A stretch of DNA of 64,000 bases. It comes from Gnetum montanum (taxonomy: Eukaryota > Streptophyta > Gnetopsida > Gnetales > Gnetaceae). Below are positions 50,886 to 63,020 of the stretch, one piece after another. The stretch's first letter is position 1. The number at the start of each line of letters is the position of its first letter. Where the stretch lies: positions 269,320 through 333,319 of the forward strand of contig MNCI01017754.1 in NCBI GenBank assembly GCA_015680685.1, given 5' to 3'. A program made the translations under genes and the position numbers. The notes under the pieces were generated by a model. It made no database searches and was not told the origin of the DNA. It saw only the letters and a list, made by a program, of their open reading frames with translations.

Positions 50886-51893
50886 TCATCTATCCCCTAC
50901 TTGTCTGTAAGAGGTTGCTTGGAACATAGCTATTCTATGTTGAAATTTGTATAAAGTTCCTCTTATATCAAAATTTGGTGAAGTAGATCCTTCATCTTTT
51001 GTTGACGAAGAGCTTCCTTTCTCAGATAACTTTCTAGGCGGTAGAACAGCAAGAACAGCTTCAAGAGTAATAACAACAGATCTAGCAAATTGTTGTATTG
51101 GATATTGACTCCATCTCATCTTTGGCTTTTCATAAGTTTTAAACTCTTGCTCTTGTAATAATAAATGTTGAATGTTTGGAAAAGAGTTGACATAACCAGG
51201 GACATTAATACTTCTTCCACATTGAATTAAATTCTGACTACCTTTAGGGAATTGAACTCCCCATTTTAATTTGTGATTCATCAGAATAGTATTTGATAAC
51301 TGAAAGGTTCCCCTTGCAGCTATAGTAGCATATACTGAGCCTGGTAGTAACTCTACACCATGAACTTCAATACAAATTAGTAATGCACTGGTAATATAAT
51401 CATCAGCTAATGCTAATTGATAGTTTGGTTGAACAATGCATATTGCATCAGAATCAAGAGTTCCTTGAAATTGACAGATCTTAGCTTTCTCCCAAGATAC
51501 ATCTGGACCGGTGTTAATTCCATCACCAATCACTCTACTATCACATAATGTTACAACATACTCTGCACCTATATCATAATTGAACTTTGGACTAACTAAT
51601 ATATCAAGTTGTCCTAAATGTACATAATTGTGCCCTTGATTTTTCCATTTATCTACTTCTTCTTCTGTAAACAATGGTAGAAATACTGGTCTAATTCCTT
51701 TTCCTTTTATATTTAGGATTGCTTCTGTTTGCTTAATGGATGTAGACATTCGAGCAGAGAATGTATTTGCAAACTTATAAATTGCATCTTTAGAAATAGG
51801 AGGAAATTGTAAATCTCCAAAACATTTATAAAAACACATATCAAATACAAACACATTGTCTAGAAGGGACATTAAGATGAAAAACACAGACAT
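50886..51893 (-). pseudogene. Endogenous caulimovirid movement-protein region
   Basis: This is a 335-codon open stretch in the 30K movement-protein superfamily style. It has a charged lead-in, then FTEEEVDKWKNQGHNYVHLG, a beta-rich core with the superfamily Asp in LCDSRVIGDG, and a Ser-rich C-terminal tail. Such proteins enlarge plasmodesmata to let virus spread between cells. The frame is open back to a TAA near 51920, so the true start may be any of the first three Met codons. It ends in TGA at 50886, but the same frame continues directly into the next domain, so this stop is probably a decay mutation within a polyprotein. Confidence 0.75.
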
Positions 51894-51920
51894 TCCAACA
51901 TCACTACTTATACTTTATTC

Positions 51921-53819
51921 CTTCTTCCCATAGGTGCCATCTCTTTAGTTACCATGATTTACATTTATTCTTCTTCTTTCTCTACATTGTTTAGTCATCA
52001 TTGTTTTGCATATGTACCATCCTATTAGTTTTTGTGATCCCATATCTTTTTTGTATTTCTCTATATCATTCATTCATCATTATGTTCTAATCCCTATGGG
52101 AAATTTATCTCTTAATCAACTTTGAAACTAATCATAATCATTCAACTTATTCTTAAGACATTATTAGCCTAACCACAATCATACCAAGAATCCCATCTAT
52201 GCCCAACTAGGGGCATTCTAGCTACAGGTGTATTTTTATCTATAGTAACATCATCTATCACCATGTAAGAACCATGTTCTACTTCAACATCAATACTCTT
52301 AGTAATAAAGCATACTATTTGGTAGATTCAAAAAAGAATTAGTGCTAAGATCCCATGAACAAAGCATACCTTAAGGGTTACTATATTTGAGGTTAAAAAA
52401 GAGAGAGGTAAAAATCATCAAGTTTGTTCTAATTGTTTCTCCTTATTTATGTTTTATTGTATTATATTTGATTCTCTCTCTATCTTTCTTTTCATCCTCT
52501 CTCTCCCTCTCTCTATTTTGTAATATCATTCTTCTACATCTCTCTCATTACAACTTTATCTATCTTTACAAATCTCTTCTTGTCCCATTCTACTAATATT
52601 TCTTTGCATTAGCATGTTATGATGATGATCTTTCCAAGTGATCTACCTCATGAAGAGAGTCATTAAGTATCCTATTAGTTTTACTTCCTATGAGAATGTG
52701 TGTAATTTGAGTGGGATAGAAAGAAAATCAATCTATTAATATAGAAATCATTAATAATCATTAGAGCATGGGATATAGCCATGTCTCACTTTTGTGATGT
52801 AGCAGCTCAACAAGGTGTATAGGAGATGTCCCTCGTTTCTTTTTCTATTTTATTATTTTCTTGATTTTCCAACTCTATATTTCATCTATCCTTTATCATG
52901 TTTCTTCATTCTTTCACTAAATTTCCTTCCTATCTCTATCCCTTTCTTCATCAGCACATCAATGAGGATTGAGCAATTTTAATCTATTCTAGTGAAAATG
53001 TATTGAGAGCTTAAGTGAGACAAACTAAGAACATCATCAATGGAATCCCTTTAGCCATGCTGTGTATATGATCTAGACATCTCCCTCTTCTATGAAATAA
53101 CACCATCCCCATCATTTTATAGTGGAAACTTCATAACATTCTTCCCTTATTCCACTTCTTTCCTCTCACTTTTCCTTTTGCAGGTTTATCATCAATCATC
53201 ATCCTTCTTCTTCTTTATTGATCCCTCTTTAACACTTCAATAGCATCCATTAAGAGGGGGCAATTTTGTATCCACTTGTTTAGCTTTTCAATGACTAAGA
53301 AAAGTGTGGTTTTGACATTGTTACATTTATTTGGATCATCAAAATGGCTTGAAATCATCATATAATTCGTGTTTTGAGCTTCCATAGAACTCTAGGAGAC
53401 ATTCTAGATCATGTTCTAGCATATGAGCATTAGTTTTGGTGACTTTCAATAGAATCAAGAATACAAAAATTCTAAGTGTTACTTAGGTGATAAGACATGA
53501 TGAAAGCATCAATGTCATGTGTCTTAAAACTTCTTTTGGCATGTACTCAAAACTTATCTTTTGGCTCTAGCTTCATCTCTATCGAGCCTCCAATGATCAA
53601 CCTCCATTGGTCTCAAGACAACAAGCATCAATTTTGGTAGTTTCAACAAGCTTCAAGAGATGAGATAGATTTTTTTTTTTTAAGGTTGCCTAGGTGACAC
53701 TAACATCCACCTTAGTTAACTTTCTAGCATTATCATCATCATTATTATCATAATCTTAGCCATGTTTCAATAAAATGGGATTGGCAATATGAGTTCTTTT
53801 TCACTATTCACATCCCCTT
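51921..53819. other. Spacer with pyrimidine-rich tract
   Basis: It should contain the viral leader if that is preserved, but no primer-binding site was found. A CT-rich tract (TCTCTCTCCCTCTCTC type) spans about 52470-52560. No genes are visible. Confidence 0.4.
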
Positions 53820-53883
53820 TTCCACATTACTTTAGAAATAGTTAGGTTCTAATGAGGCTAACTATTTCTAAAGTAATGTGGAA
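53820..53883. repeat. Perfect 26-bp inverted repeat with 12-nt loop
   Basis: The left arm 53820-53845 (begins TTCCACATTACTTTAG) and the right arm 53858-53883 (ends AAAGTAATGTGGAA) are exactly complementary; the loop is GTTCTAATGAGG. It lies alone in AT-rich spacer. It could be a recent foldback or template-switch event, the core of a miniature element, or a hairpin RNA source. Confidence 0.9.
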
Positions 53884-55859
53884 CTAAAATGCTTATACGA
53901 AAACCAAAGAAATTATATAATACTAGAGTTTAGCACTATTTGGAAGTCCACTAATAAAATATTTTTAACCATATGTATAACAACATTAATGAAAATAAAA
54001 TTTGTTAATAAACTGGTAGTAAAGATACACAAGATACACAACCTTTGATGCAAGTCATATCTCACCTTTATATGATATACAAGAATAGATGGAGCTTTTT
54101 ATTTAAGGTTAGATCTCCTGGACCTTATTGCTTGCTACATTATACTATTTACCATTTACAACCACATGTGAAGCTTGTTACAAATTGCCTATATATCCTT
54201 CTTTTAAAGTGAAACCTTCTATTTACCGTTTTCTGCCGCGTCTACCGTCTGTGTTGCTGTTGCTGCCTGAGAGTACTGGCGGTCGCAAGAACCGTGTGCC
54301 TACCGTTTCCTGCCGTCCGTGCGTAGAGACAAAAGGCAGGATCTGGCTGGCTCCGCTGTAAATAGCGGCCTGCGGGAGAAGAAACCCTTCAACCGTTGTT
54401 AACCGTTGCCATGCGAAACGCCGCTTAGGGAAACTGCCACCATATTAAATAATGTTTAAGCGACCATGCTAAATCTTTCATGACCGCTGCCTTTTGCGCT
54501 CCGTACACTTACTTGTTTATCCTGCACAGTACCCAGTCGTCCAGCTGCAACCACAGTCCGGATGCAATTATTGTTGGATATGGTTGCTTTCATTGTCTTT
54601 TGGATGCGAAAAAAATAAATAAATTTGAAAACGCCAGTTGAACATGTAGCAATAAGCCATCAACAATTCTAAAGTCTTTTTGCCTTTGGAACAGCCATTA
54701 ACCTCATGTAAAAAAAAAAAAAAGTCTCCGTTTGGGATGCGTAGATCGAAGAGTCGATCTAGGAATGTCTGTTGCGATTTATCTTCACCGAGGTGCAGAT
54801 CATACTTTGATAAAGAAATGAAAATGCATGCGTGCTTTTATTACCTCGCAGGAAGTCCACGGGGTAGGCACATCGAAAGCTGTGGTATCCCAACGCAGAG
54901 GAAGCAAATATTATGATATTGTTCAAAATCTTGAAAGATAAAGCCCGCTAAGAATCTAAGATTTTAGCCTACGTACACTCATCCCTATGCATTTGCATAC
55001 TCTTGCATTTCCCACATACTCAAGCTTGCAAACGCCTCTGATGCATACGCACTATGATGCATATGGCACTTGCTTCAAAATAACTATAGAACCCAAAGTG
55101 GACGTAACATAACTTGTCTCATGGGAAGCCTCTGTTGGTTGGTCAAAGCTCAAGTAGATGTAATGCAACTCATTCCAAGGAGGAAACACCTATCCTACAA
55201 ACATAATGTGGTTGCATCAAAGCAAAGCCCATTAGGTGGCACGCAGTCCACTTGATGGCCAACACCTTGTAGCTAAGATTTTAGCAATGCGTAGAACCAA
55301 ATGTAGGTTCGCCTCACAGAAAGCAAAAAGGCAAAGAAACAAAAAAGTAAAAAGCAAAAAAACACAAAAAAAGTGAAAAAACAAAATAAAAGAGAATGGG
55401 ATAATGCACATTCCCAAGTAAATTGACAACATTGCAATTTTGCAACCAACCCAGCCTTGAATCCACACTGACTCTCTCATGAGCACTCCGATGAGAGGTC
55501 AATGTCTCAGGAGCAAGCCATCCTCGATGTTATGGTTATAGTCAACTATGCTGACTTTGCATCTTACATCATGATACATTGTTTACATTTCATCTTCCCT
55601 GTTTGCATTTCATCTCCCCAGCATATTGCCTACACCCTGTGCCCTTAGCATGCCACTATCCTCTGCATTCTTAAGTGTGGTAAAAAAACACCCGATCTTG
55701 CATCGACGAGCAATGTTGATGCCAAGTCTGCTATGGTGTTTTGCTATTCTTTGTTGATATCTCTTGAGCCACTCCTCTAGACATCAACAAAGAGAGGCCA
55801 ATGAAACACCACAAGAATTTCGACTACTACTTCTCGACTGCAAATTTGGCTAAGTGTCA
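53884..55859. other. Spacer with a GC-richer patch
   Basis: 54225-54430 and 54730-54900 are GC-richer than their surroundings and have repeated motifs (CCGTTGTTAACCGTTGCC, TACCGTTT and TACCGTCT). Short ORFs there (54128-54361 and 54680-54916, plus) match nothing I know. An A13 run sits near 54711. An imperfect hairpin (GGTGTTTTGC...TTTGTTGAT with ATCAACAAAG...GAAACACC) lies at about 55734-55813. Confidence 0.4.
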
Positions 55860-56570
55860 GAAAGAATGATGGTACTTTTTGGAAATTTTTCTAAGTGTTG
55901 GGATTACTTTCTCCACTGCACTAGAGTGCAGTCAGCATAGTATAGTTAGATCAAACTACTAGTTGCATAAATTTTTTAAGTATTAGAATGACGAAACTTA
56001 TTGTAGAATTTTCTAAGTGCTTGGAAGTGTAGTCAAGTGTAGTCAACATGAAGAACTATTTTTTTGCAAAAAAATTTCTAACTGCTGAGACTATGCTCGG
56101 GAGTGTAGTCAAAGCATAGTTAGCTTGGAAGCCCAATTTGGACAAATTTTTCTAACTACTGAGACTACGCTTAGGAGTGTAGTCAAAGTGTAGTTAGCAT
56201 TGATGCCTAGGTTTGCAAAAATTTTCTAACTGTTGAGGCTACGCTCGAGAGCGTAGTCAAGGGTAGATAGTTTGGAAGCCAAGTTTTGGCAAGATTTTTC
56301 TAAGTGCTAGAACTACAATCCTCACTATGCTCTAGAGCATAGTTAGCATAGTTAGCTTAGAAGCTTAGTTGTGGCAACTTTTTCTAATTATTGGGACTAC
56401 GCTTGGGAGTGTAGTCAAGCATAAATATTCTAGAAGCTAGATTTTGCAAGATTGTTTCTGAGTGCTGGGACTACACTCATGTCCAATTAGGAGCATAGTC
56501 AGCCTCCCCTAGAGCATAGTCAGCACTTAGCCACATTTTGCTAGAATTTTGCCTAAGTCTGGTACTACGT
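55860..56570 (+). repeat. Array of about nine palindrome-bearing repeats
   Basis: Units of roughly 70-90 bp each start TTTTTCTAACT(G)CTGAGACTA and carry a near-palindrome of the type GACTACGCTC..GAGTGTAGTC. The clearest is CTACGCTCGAGAGCGTAG at 56239-56256 (8-bp arms, 2-bp centre). Unit starts fall near 55885, 56006, 56077, 56146, 56220, 56294, 56380, 56453 and 56550. Further AGCATAGTCAGC-type half-sites continue to about 56930. Confidence 0.75.
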
Positions 56571-56940
56571 TCTCCCCTAATGCAGAGAGTAGTTAAGCAT
56601 AGACATGTAGAATAGCCTCCAAAGGCCTTCACAACATAGCACCAGCATTCGCATCAGCTCCAACACACCTCCAGCAGTAGCATTTATCTTTTTTGCATCC
56701 CCCTTCTCCCCAAAATTGTAAGTATGCTCAACACCACTGCCCATAGTGGACAACATAGTCCCAGAGTGTAGTCTCCAAAAGTTGCATTTTTTGGTATTTT
56801 TTGCATTTTGTCAAGTACATTGCGATTTTCTCAGCACACTCTCTTAACCTTGCAAAGTGAATCAAGGTAGAACAAAACTTAACACTGCTTGCTTTAATGG
56901 AGAGTGTAGTTGGGCTATAGCATAGTCCCAACTACCCCAT

Positions 56941-56991
56941 TGCCACGTGGCACCTAATCTACATTTCATAACAACCCTAACCCTATAAATA
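56941..56991 (+). promoter_or_regulatory. G-box and TATA box downstream of the palindrome array
   Basis: TGCCACGTGGCA (56941-56952) is a perfect 12-bp palindrome containing the CACGTG G-box. CTATAAATA (56983-56991) follows about 30 bp later. Together with the repeat array upstream this looks like the U3 promoter of an LTR on the plus strand. I could not find the LTR ends. Confidence 0.6.
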
Positions 56992-57839
56992 CCCTAGTGC
57001 TTTACATTTTAGGAATTGATAATTCACATTCTAGTTGGCATTTTTGGCTTTCCGCATCTTAGCAGTTGGCATTCTTGGCATTGGCATTTGGCATTTGGGT
57101 GAATGAAATCCAACAGCACTGGCAGAGAGGTAGAGTTATATACCATGACCCACCATAGCCTCATTGCAACCCTATAGGATACCATAGCCAAGGGTACACC
57201 ATGGCAACTAACTTGGCAAGCACAGACACCACGACAAGTACCAAACTTCATAACTTGACATCATCGAGTGACTATGCTCTCCATTGTGCCTGTTGTACAC
57301 TGCATACCTTCTAAACTCCTTTTGGAGCTAACTATGCTCAACCTCAATTGGGTGGTATTCCATTTCTCTCTCCTACATTTTTCATGTTTTCCTTGCATTT
57401 CTTGCATTTTCTTCATATTTTTTTTTTTGCATTTTTAATGCATGGTCACATTTGAACTATGCTTAGATCACAGTCTTCATGGGTTGGCATCCCCATTCAT
57501 GCTGAAACCCTTGACTACGCTTGCCCCCACCCATGACTATGCTCTACACTTAGCACTCTGAAACACTACTTTGACACTTAGCACCATTTAGCATCATTTG
57601 CATTCACATTTCGGCTAACCATGACATCCTTGGTTGCATCCACCACCCCATTTGTAATCGGCAAAGTCCCTCTCTAATCAACAAGACCATTCAGGGTGCC
57701 CCATCTCCACTTCTAGTATGCCCTTGAGGGGGGGTGGAGCTAGGTTGTGCATCCATTGACCCCTTAATGATTCTAGCCACTAACGTTTTCGATAGTTACA
57801 ACCTTGTTCTCATGGTTAGCATCTACCACCCTTAGGGTA
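56992..57839. other. Sequence downstream of the LTR-like promoter
   Basis: No gene is seen. It contains a TTGGCATTTGGCATT slipped repeat near 57062-57098 and a GAGGGGGGGTGG purine run at about 57727-57738 that could be a polypurine tract. It ends where homology to the 24.85-25.5 kb region begins. Confidence 0.35.
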
Positions 57840-60800
57840 TTTGCTTGCATCCTGTGAAGGTCCTTCTTATCCTCCTCTTCAATTAAGAATTCTAGGTTGC
57901 TAATGTGTTTTTCATTTATCATCAATAGGTTTATACCATACTTTTTTTCTTAGTTTCATTAAGTTCTTAATTCATGTGATTGCAAGGTTAGAAAAATTTC
58001 AAGAAAAATGCCCCAAAAAGTGTTAACTTCTTCTATAATCCCTTGCAATTGACTTATTTTCCTTATGTATGGTTGATAATGATAGTTATGATTCCTCCAG
58101 AGTGTTAATTAAAGGTTTTGGCATGCATACAATTGATTGTTCATTAAAAAGCTTAAGTTTTTTCAAAATTCTTGCCATTATAATACCTTCTGAGTGATAA
58201 CAAATTTTGAAAAATTGGCACAAGTTTTTGACACAAGCATCCCCCCAACAATATTGAACACTCTAGGATCAAATAGGTTTGAAAACCACAAAAATCAAAG
58301 CAGTATGGAGCTAGATATCATGTATGGAAGTTGGATGCACAAAGCTCTTGGTTGAGAGAAAAATGCAAAAGCTCCCTTAGCTACAAATGATAAAAATGGT
58401 TTCTAAAGAATTGCTAAGGTCATATTTATAGATTTTGTTGGACTTAATATTGGGTAGCTGATATTAACTCCCCTTCGACGTGATATTAGAGGCTTCAGAA
58501 TTGCATTTCATGGGAACACTCAACATGGAAAATGAAGCTTTGTGATTGGTTGAAAGGTTTCATGTAGAGTCCAAAGTTCTACGGTAAGTGAGAATACATA
58601 TTTAGACACTGGTAATGTTAGAAAATGGAATAGTAAGAATTAAAAGATTTGGAAGATGTAATAAAAGGGTATCGAGTCCATGATATAGAACAAATAGGTT
58701 GTATGATACGGGAAGGTTTTGAAATTGACATTTATGCACTTGGAAGGTTCAAGATGATGTGGTTGTGTTAGACAAGTACATGTTACAATAGTTATACAAG
58801 TGGATCCTCCCCAAAGCAGGATCTAGTGCTTAATATCCTTGTATAACCACACCTAAAAATGTCTGTAGGCACCAAAGGTTTTGAATGCAACACATACCTA
58901 TCTCACAAAACACACATGTTAGAACCACCAATTTGAGATAATAACTCTATGTTACAAAAAACCACAAGTTATGACCATATGAACAGTGAGATGAGATGGA
59001 TTTTAGAAAGGATTGTAAAAATTAAAAGTGAGGTGACTTACCATAGGAATAATAAATCCTTGTGTGTTATTAATAATTAAAGTAATCATTAGCCCTTCTT
59101 TCCAAGATTCAAACCAAGTCCAAACCACTTTCCAATGACATTCCATTATTTTATCTTTTGGATTTACAACCATAAGACTACCACCATTGCGAGTATCATC
59201 ATTTGGCATTTTGTCCAAGGGAGGAGTTTATTCATGGCACTTTTTTTTTATTTGTAAGAAGCCACCAACCTTCAAGCATGGGTAACATGTCTTCCCAGTG
59301 GTACCCTTAGGAATTTATTCTATGCCTTGTTATTTTATTTTTATCTATGTTAACCTTCCCAGAGGACAACCTTCAGCCATGTGTGACATGTCTTCCTAGC
59401 AACATGGTAAGGTCACACTTATTTTACTCTTACTCCCATTTTTCATTAGATTTACAAGGATATAATTACAACCTTAGCAACATGATAGAACATACAAATG
59501 TCACACCCTTCACATTCTCCCTTGGCTCTTCACATTTTTTTTCAAGCACAATGATTACGAGTTTATTCTTAGTTTGATGATGGAAACAAATATCATTATG
59601 ACCATGGTTAGAACCTCTTATTAATGGGATGGATGGATGGATGATGTGGCCTCACTGTCTAGATAATTAGTCCCTCATGACTTTGACAACATAGAGAAAA
59701 CCTCATCTCATTGGACTCCATCTTGTCATTTTATTCACAATTGAGCTTATTAACAAAGGACATAAAAAAAAGTGTGAAAAAATTTGAAAAGGATGGGAAA
59801 AAATTGTATCAAGAAATGAAAAAATGATAAAAAATTGTAAAACAAGAAGATGAAAAATGCTTATTAATTCTTCATTTTATGATGGGGCATCTTCCCCATG
59901 ACTAAACTTTTGATCATGAAAAGAATTGATAAATGGGTAGGCAAGCTCCATGCATTTGTGAAATAGTGTTAGACTTTCATTTTCAAGCCATTGGATGTCT
60001 TTCGATTTAGTGATGGCTACATAGATGGGTTGTTGCTCACACACTTGATTTTGAAACATACAATGGATTAGAATAGTTGTTGTGTTAACTTTGTGAATGT
60101 CTAGCCTATGATTGCACCCTTCATCATGATTAGTGATGCATGGATTCTTTTGTCTCTCCATAGTGCAAGTTTCATCATTTCTGTCAAGTGTTGGAGTAAT
60201 GATGGATGTTGGCCTTTTCATAGGATTAGAGGACATTGGTTGTGAGAGGAAGGATGTTGCAATTGATTGGCATTATGCTAGTTTGGATTAGTTAGTAGCT
60301 CCATGAGTGTTGTGCTCATGCATGGGAACTATCCTAAAAAAAGGACATTTCTGAGATTGTGGTGGAGATCTACTAGCATTATCATTTCTATGTATGTTCG
60401 TAGCACAAGTGGCATTGTTTCATTGATGTTGTGATGCTGAACCTTCTTGTGTTGTCGACTGAGATATGTGGTTGAGGTGAGTATGAGAATCTTGAGGATA
60501 TGATAGAGGGTGAGACGTGTGAGGTGGTGATCTCATAGAAGATATTGTAGGTTGATGATATTTAGGAGAATGCTAGTAGTGATTTGAGGTAGAGGTAGTA
60601 GAACTAGTTGGGGAAAAAAGTTGTTGAACATAGTATCTAGACGAGTATGGCTAATAATAAGGGTAGTGTTGGTTTGATGATGACCTTCCCCACAACTATG
60701 GGTTTTTCCACTACAGTTGATGATAGTGTTAAGGCTGGTAAGAAGTCCCACTAGGATAGTATGATTGGTTGTTGGACTATCTATAATTACCTTGTGAGAG

Positions 60801-63020
60801 GTAATTTCCTAGGCATTTACTTTTGTACAAACTTGGGATTCAAAGCAAAATCCCAATACTCATGTAAATGTAACATAACTGGGCAATAGCCTTTTTGATG
60901 ATCATATAGGAAGATGCTACATGCATCATCTTTTTTAGTGGTTAAGTCTATAGTTTCTTCTTTTACAGTCATTTTCCTTTTTTGTCAATCAGTGTTCTTA
61001 CCTATCTCTTAGTCACTTTTCCTTCTTTTGTTGTGATCACTTGATTTTTTTTACATTACTCTCTCCTCTACGACTTCTACGCAAGTTGTAACTTTCTCAT
61101 TTATCCATTTTGACATCTTATCTAGTCTTGCTTTGAAGTTTAGCAATAGACTGTTGCATTGGCAAGGTCTATTGTGAAATCACCTCATCGAGGGCTACCT
61201 CTTTTTCCTTATCATGGAGATAAATCCTCTTCTTTTGAAGAGTTGGATCCAGTGATATTCCTCAAAATTCTCTCATTTACATAGCTCTCCTTCTTCTTTT
61301 GCCACCCACTTGGTTAGCCTTTATATCTAATGGACTTCTAATTCGTATAACTAACCATGATCATAAATCCCAAGGATCTCTCTCGTTTGACTACGAAGCC
61401 CATCTATGATGTGGAAAAGTTGCTCTTCTTGAGAGAAACCATGTCCTAGACATCTATATAGTAGAGAATAGTATCTATCTAGGGCCATATCCAAGGGTTC
61501 ATGTTATTCCTGTTTCCATCTGTGGATTCATTTCCTTAGGTTGGACATCGTCACATAGGTTTGGTATTTCTCATTAAAGAGTTCCAAAATTGTTGAAGAT
61601 CAATGGATTGAATTTGGTTGCAACAATATATACCATGCTTCAGCTTTATCTATTAGTTTCCTAGGAAATAGCTTAAGCTTTTGCCACTCGCTTTCAATGT
61701 TCTATAAGATGAAAGCATCATGGAAGGCTTGTAAATGATGTTGTGGATTAGAATTATAGCCTCCTGCAAATTTAGGAATGTTTTTCATATAAAGCCTTTT
61801 GATGCAACTTTTCCTTCAATGCTTGTGGAGTATTTTAACTACCTCTGTAATCTACATCATGCTCATAGTGTCCAACAAGGATTCACTAACATTAGACATT
61901 TCATGATGAAAATTTCTATTTCTATTTGTCTGGTTGTGATAATCTTGTCTATGCTCATTTTGATGTCTTTTATTTTTCCCTTGGTTTTGATTTCTATCTT
62001 TATCTCAATCCCATAGTGGAGCTCTATCTCTACACCTATGTTCATCTTCGTCAAAACCAGACGTTGAAGAGGAAGAGAAGGATGAAGAACTATAAGAATT
62101 ACCATGGCTTCTATAGTTCTCTTCATGATCCCTTGATTTATCTTTTCTAGGTTTTGAGAAGGTCCTAGGCCTTGAGGCCCTCCTTGATCTAGGACTTACT
62201 CCATCTCCTCTAGGATTGTCTACCTTAGGTGAATATAGTCCTTGAGTGTAATAAGGATGGTCATGAACATATGAAACCCTTGCATGAGGTTGGTCGCTCC
62301 AATTTTCTTCAATATATATCTCATTAGTTCTTCAATGAATGTTCTCTTCATATGATGCATTGTTGCTTTCATGTGAAAAGGACATTATTGTTAGTTAATG
62401 ATGTGTGCAACTTAATGTTTTCTAAAAGATAAATCATTAATGCATTTACAACAATTGTGTATAATATAACTAATCCAAATAACTAGCACCATCGTCGATA
62501 ATAGTGCCAATGATGAGTGATGGGTACCTATTACGTCCAGCTATATGAATCACAAGCATTCATGCATGATTCAACCAAATTCCATGAATGGAAATAGTTG
62601 TGACATCTAGATCGTTATTTCTTGATTGTAGTTTGTTGTCTTCCCACTTGGACTAGTGGTAACTTTGTCATGTATGATCTAGTCCAAAGTGAGGCATATG
62701 ATAATTGATGTTATTATGGCCTTATGCTACTCCTAATAATAATAGAAAAATTAATTATTTAATCTAATTAATAATGGAAAGTAAATTCTAAACTAGCCTA
62801 CATGTGATGAGTATCTATTCCTAACCTTTTTTACACATCTTGGACTTCGTGCAACTACCATTGGAATTACCAAGCATACCATTACTAAGCATACCAAATA
62901 ATAACACTAATGGGTTACCAAGTAATTACACTTAAGCACTCACGATTAGTTGTACTCATTCCGCTTAATGATAAAAGCAATAAAGAGCAATAAATGATAA
63001 ACATTAACTAAGGAAAATAG
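57840..63020 (-). mobile_element. Truncated second copy of the 13-30 kb element family
   Basis: It runs parallel to 24850-30050 for about 5 kb: extra-ORF start remnant (57840-57890), leader and spacer (to about 59870), gag-protease (59877-62385), primer-site remnant (about 62490-62510) and LTR (from 62511). The 3' half is missing, replaced by the unrelated LTR-like sequence to its left. Confidence 0.75.
59877..62385 (-). pseudogene. gag-protease pseudogene, second copy of this family
   Basis: An intact start codon at 62385 (minus strand) gives MSFSHESNNASYEEN, and a Ser/Arg-rich N-terminus follows. The gag core near 61790-61600 reads KFAGGYNSNPQHHLQAFHD and the body near 61500-61200 keeps RCLGHGFSQEEQLFHIIDGL. 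The protease tail (60236-59877) retains KNPCITNHDEG and EQQPIYVAITKSKD. It has many internal stops. The gag match to the copy ending at 29433 is close. Confidence 0.7.

Larger units (their letters stand above)
46311..51920 (-). mobile_element. Endogenous caulimovirid (pararetrovirus) remnant
   Basis: The remnant is organised as a single long polyprotein on the minus strand: movement protein, coiled coil, capsid with zinc knuckle, acidic linker, aspartic protease, reverse transcriptase, RNase H and a C-terminal extension. Most of it stays in one reading frame over 5.5 kb. It is interrupted by stops at 50886, 50295, 49305 and 48681, a shift near 48330 into another frame (stops at 48179 and about 47963), and a shift back near 47560, with further stops at 46701 and just beyond. 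The layout fits florendovirus or gymnendovirus-type endogenous viruses. No integrase is present, as expected for the family. I found no tRNA-Met primer site. It cannot encode an intact polyprotein. Confidence 0.85.

Noticed and set aside
51921-53000. Viral tRNA-Met primer-binding site and leader
   Set aside because: I looked for the complement of TGGTATCAGAGC on the expected side and did not find it, so no leader is annotated.
54128-54916. Short ORFs in the GC-richer patch
   Set aside because: They resemble no known protein and may be just a remnant of gene-flanking DNA; a spliced gene model could not be built.
55860-56570. CRISPR-like array
   Set aside because: The genome is a plant's, repeats are diverged, and the spacers are themselves similar; it is a tandem repeat in an LTR-like promoter region.
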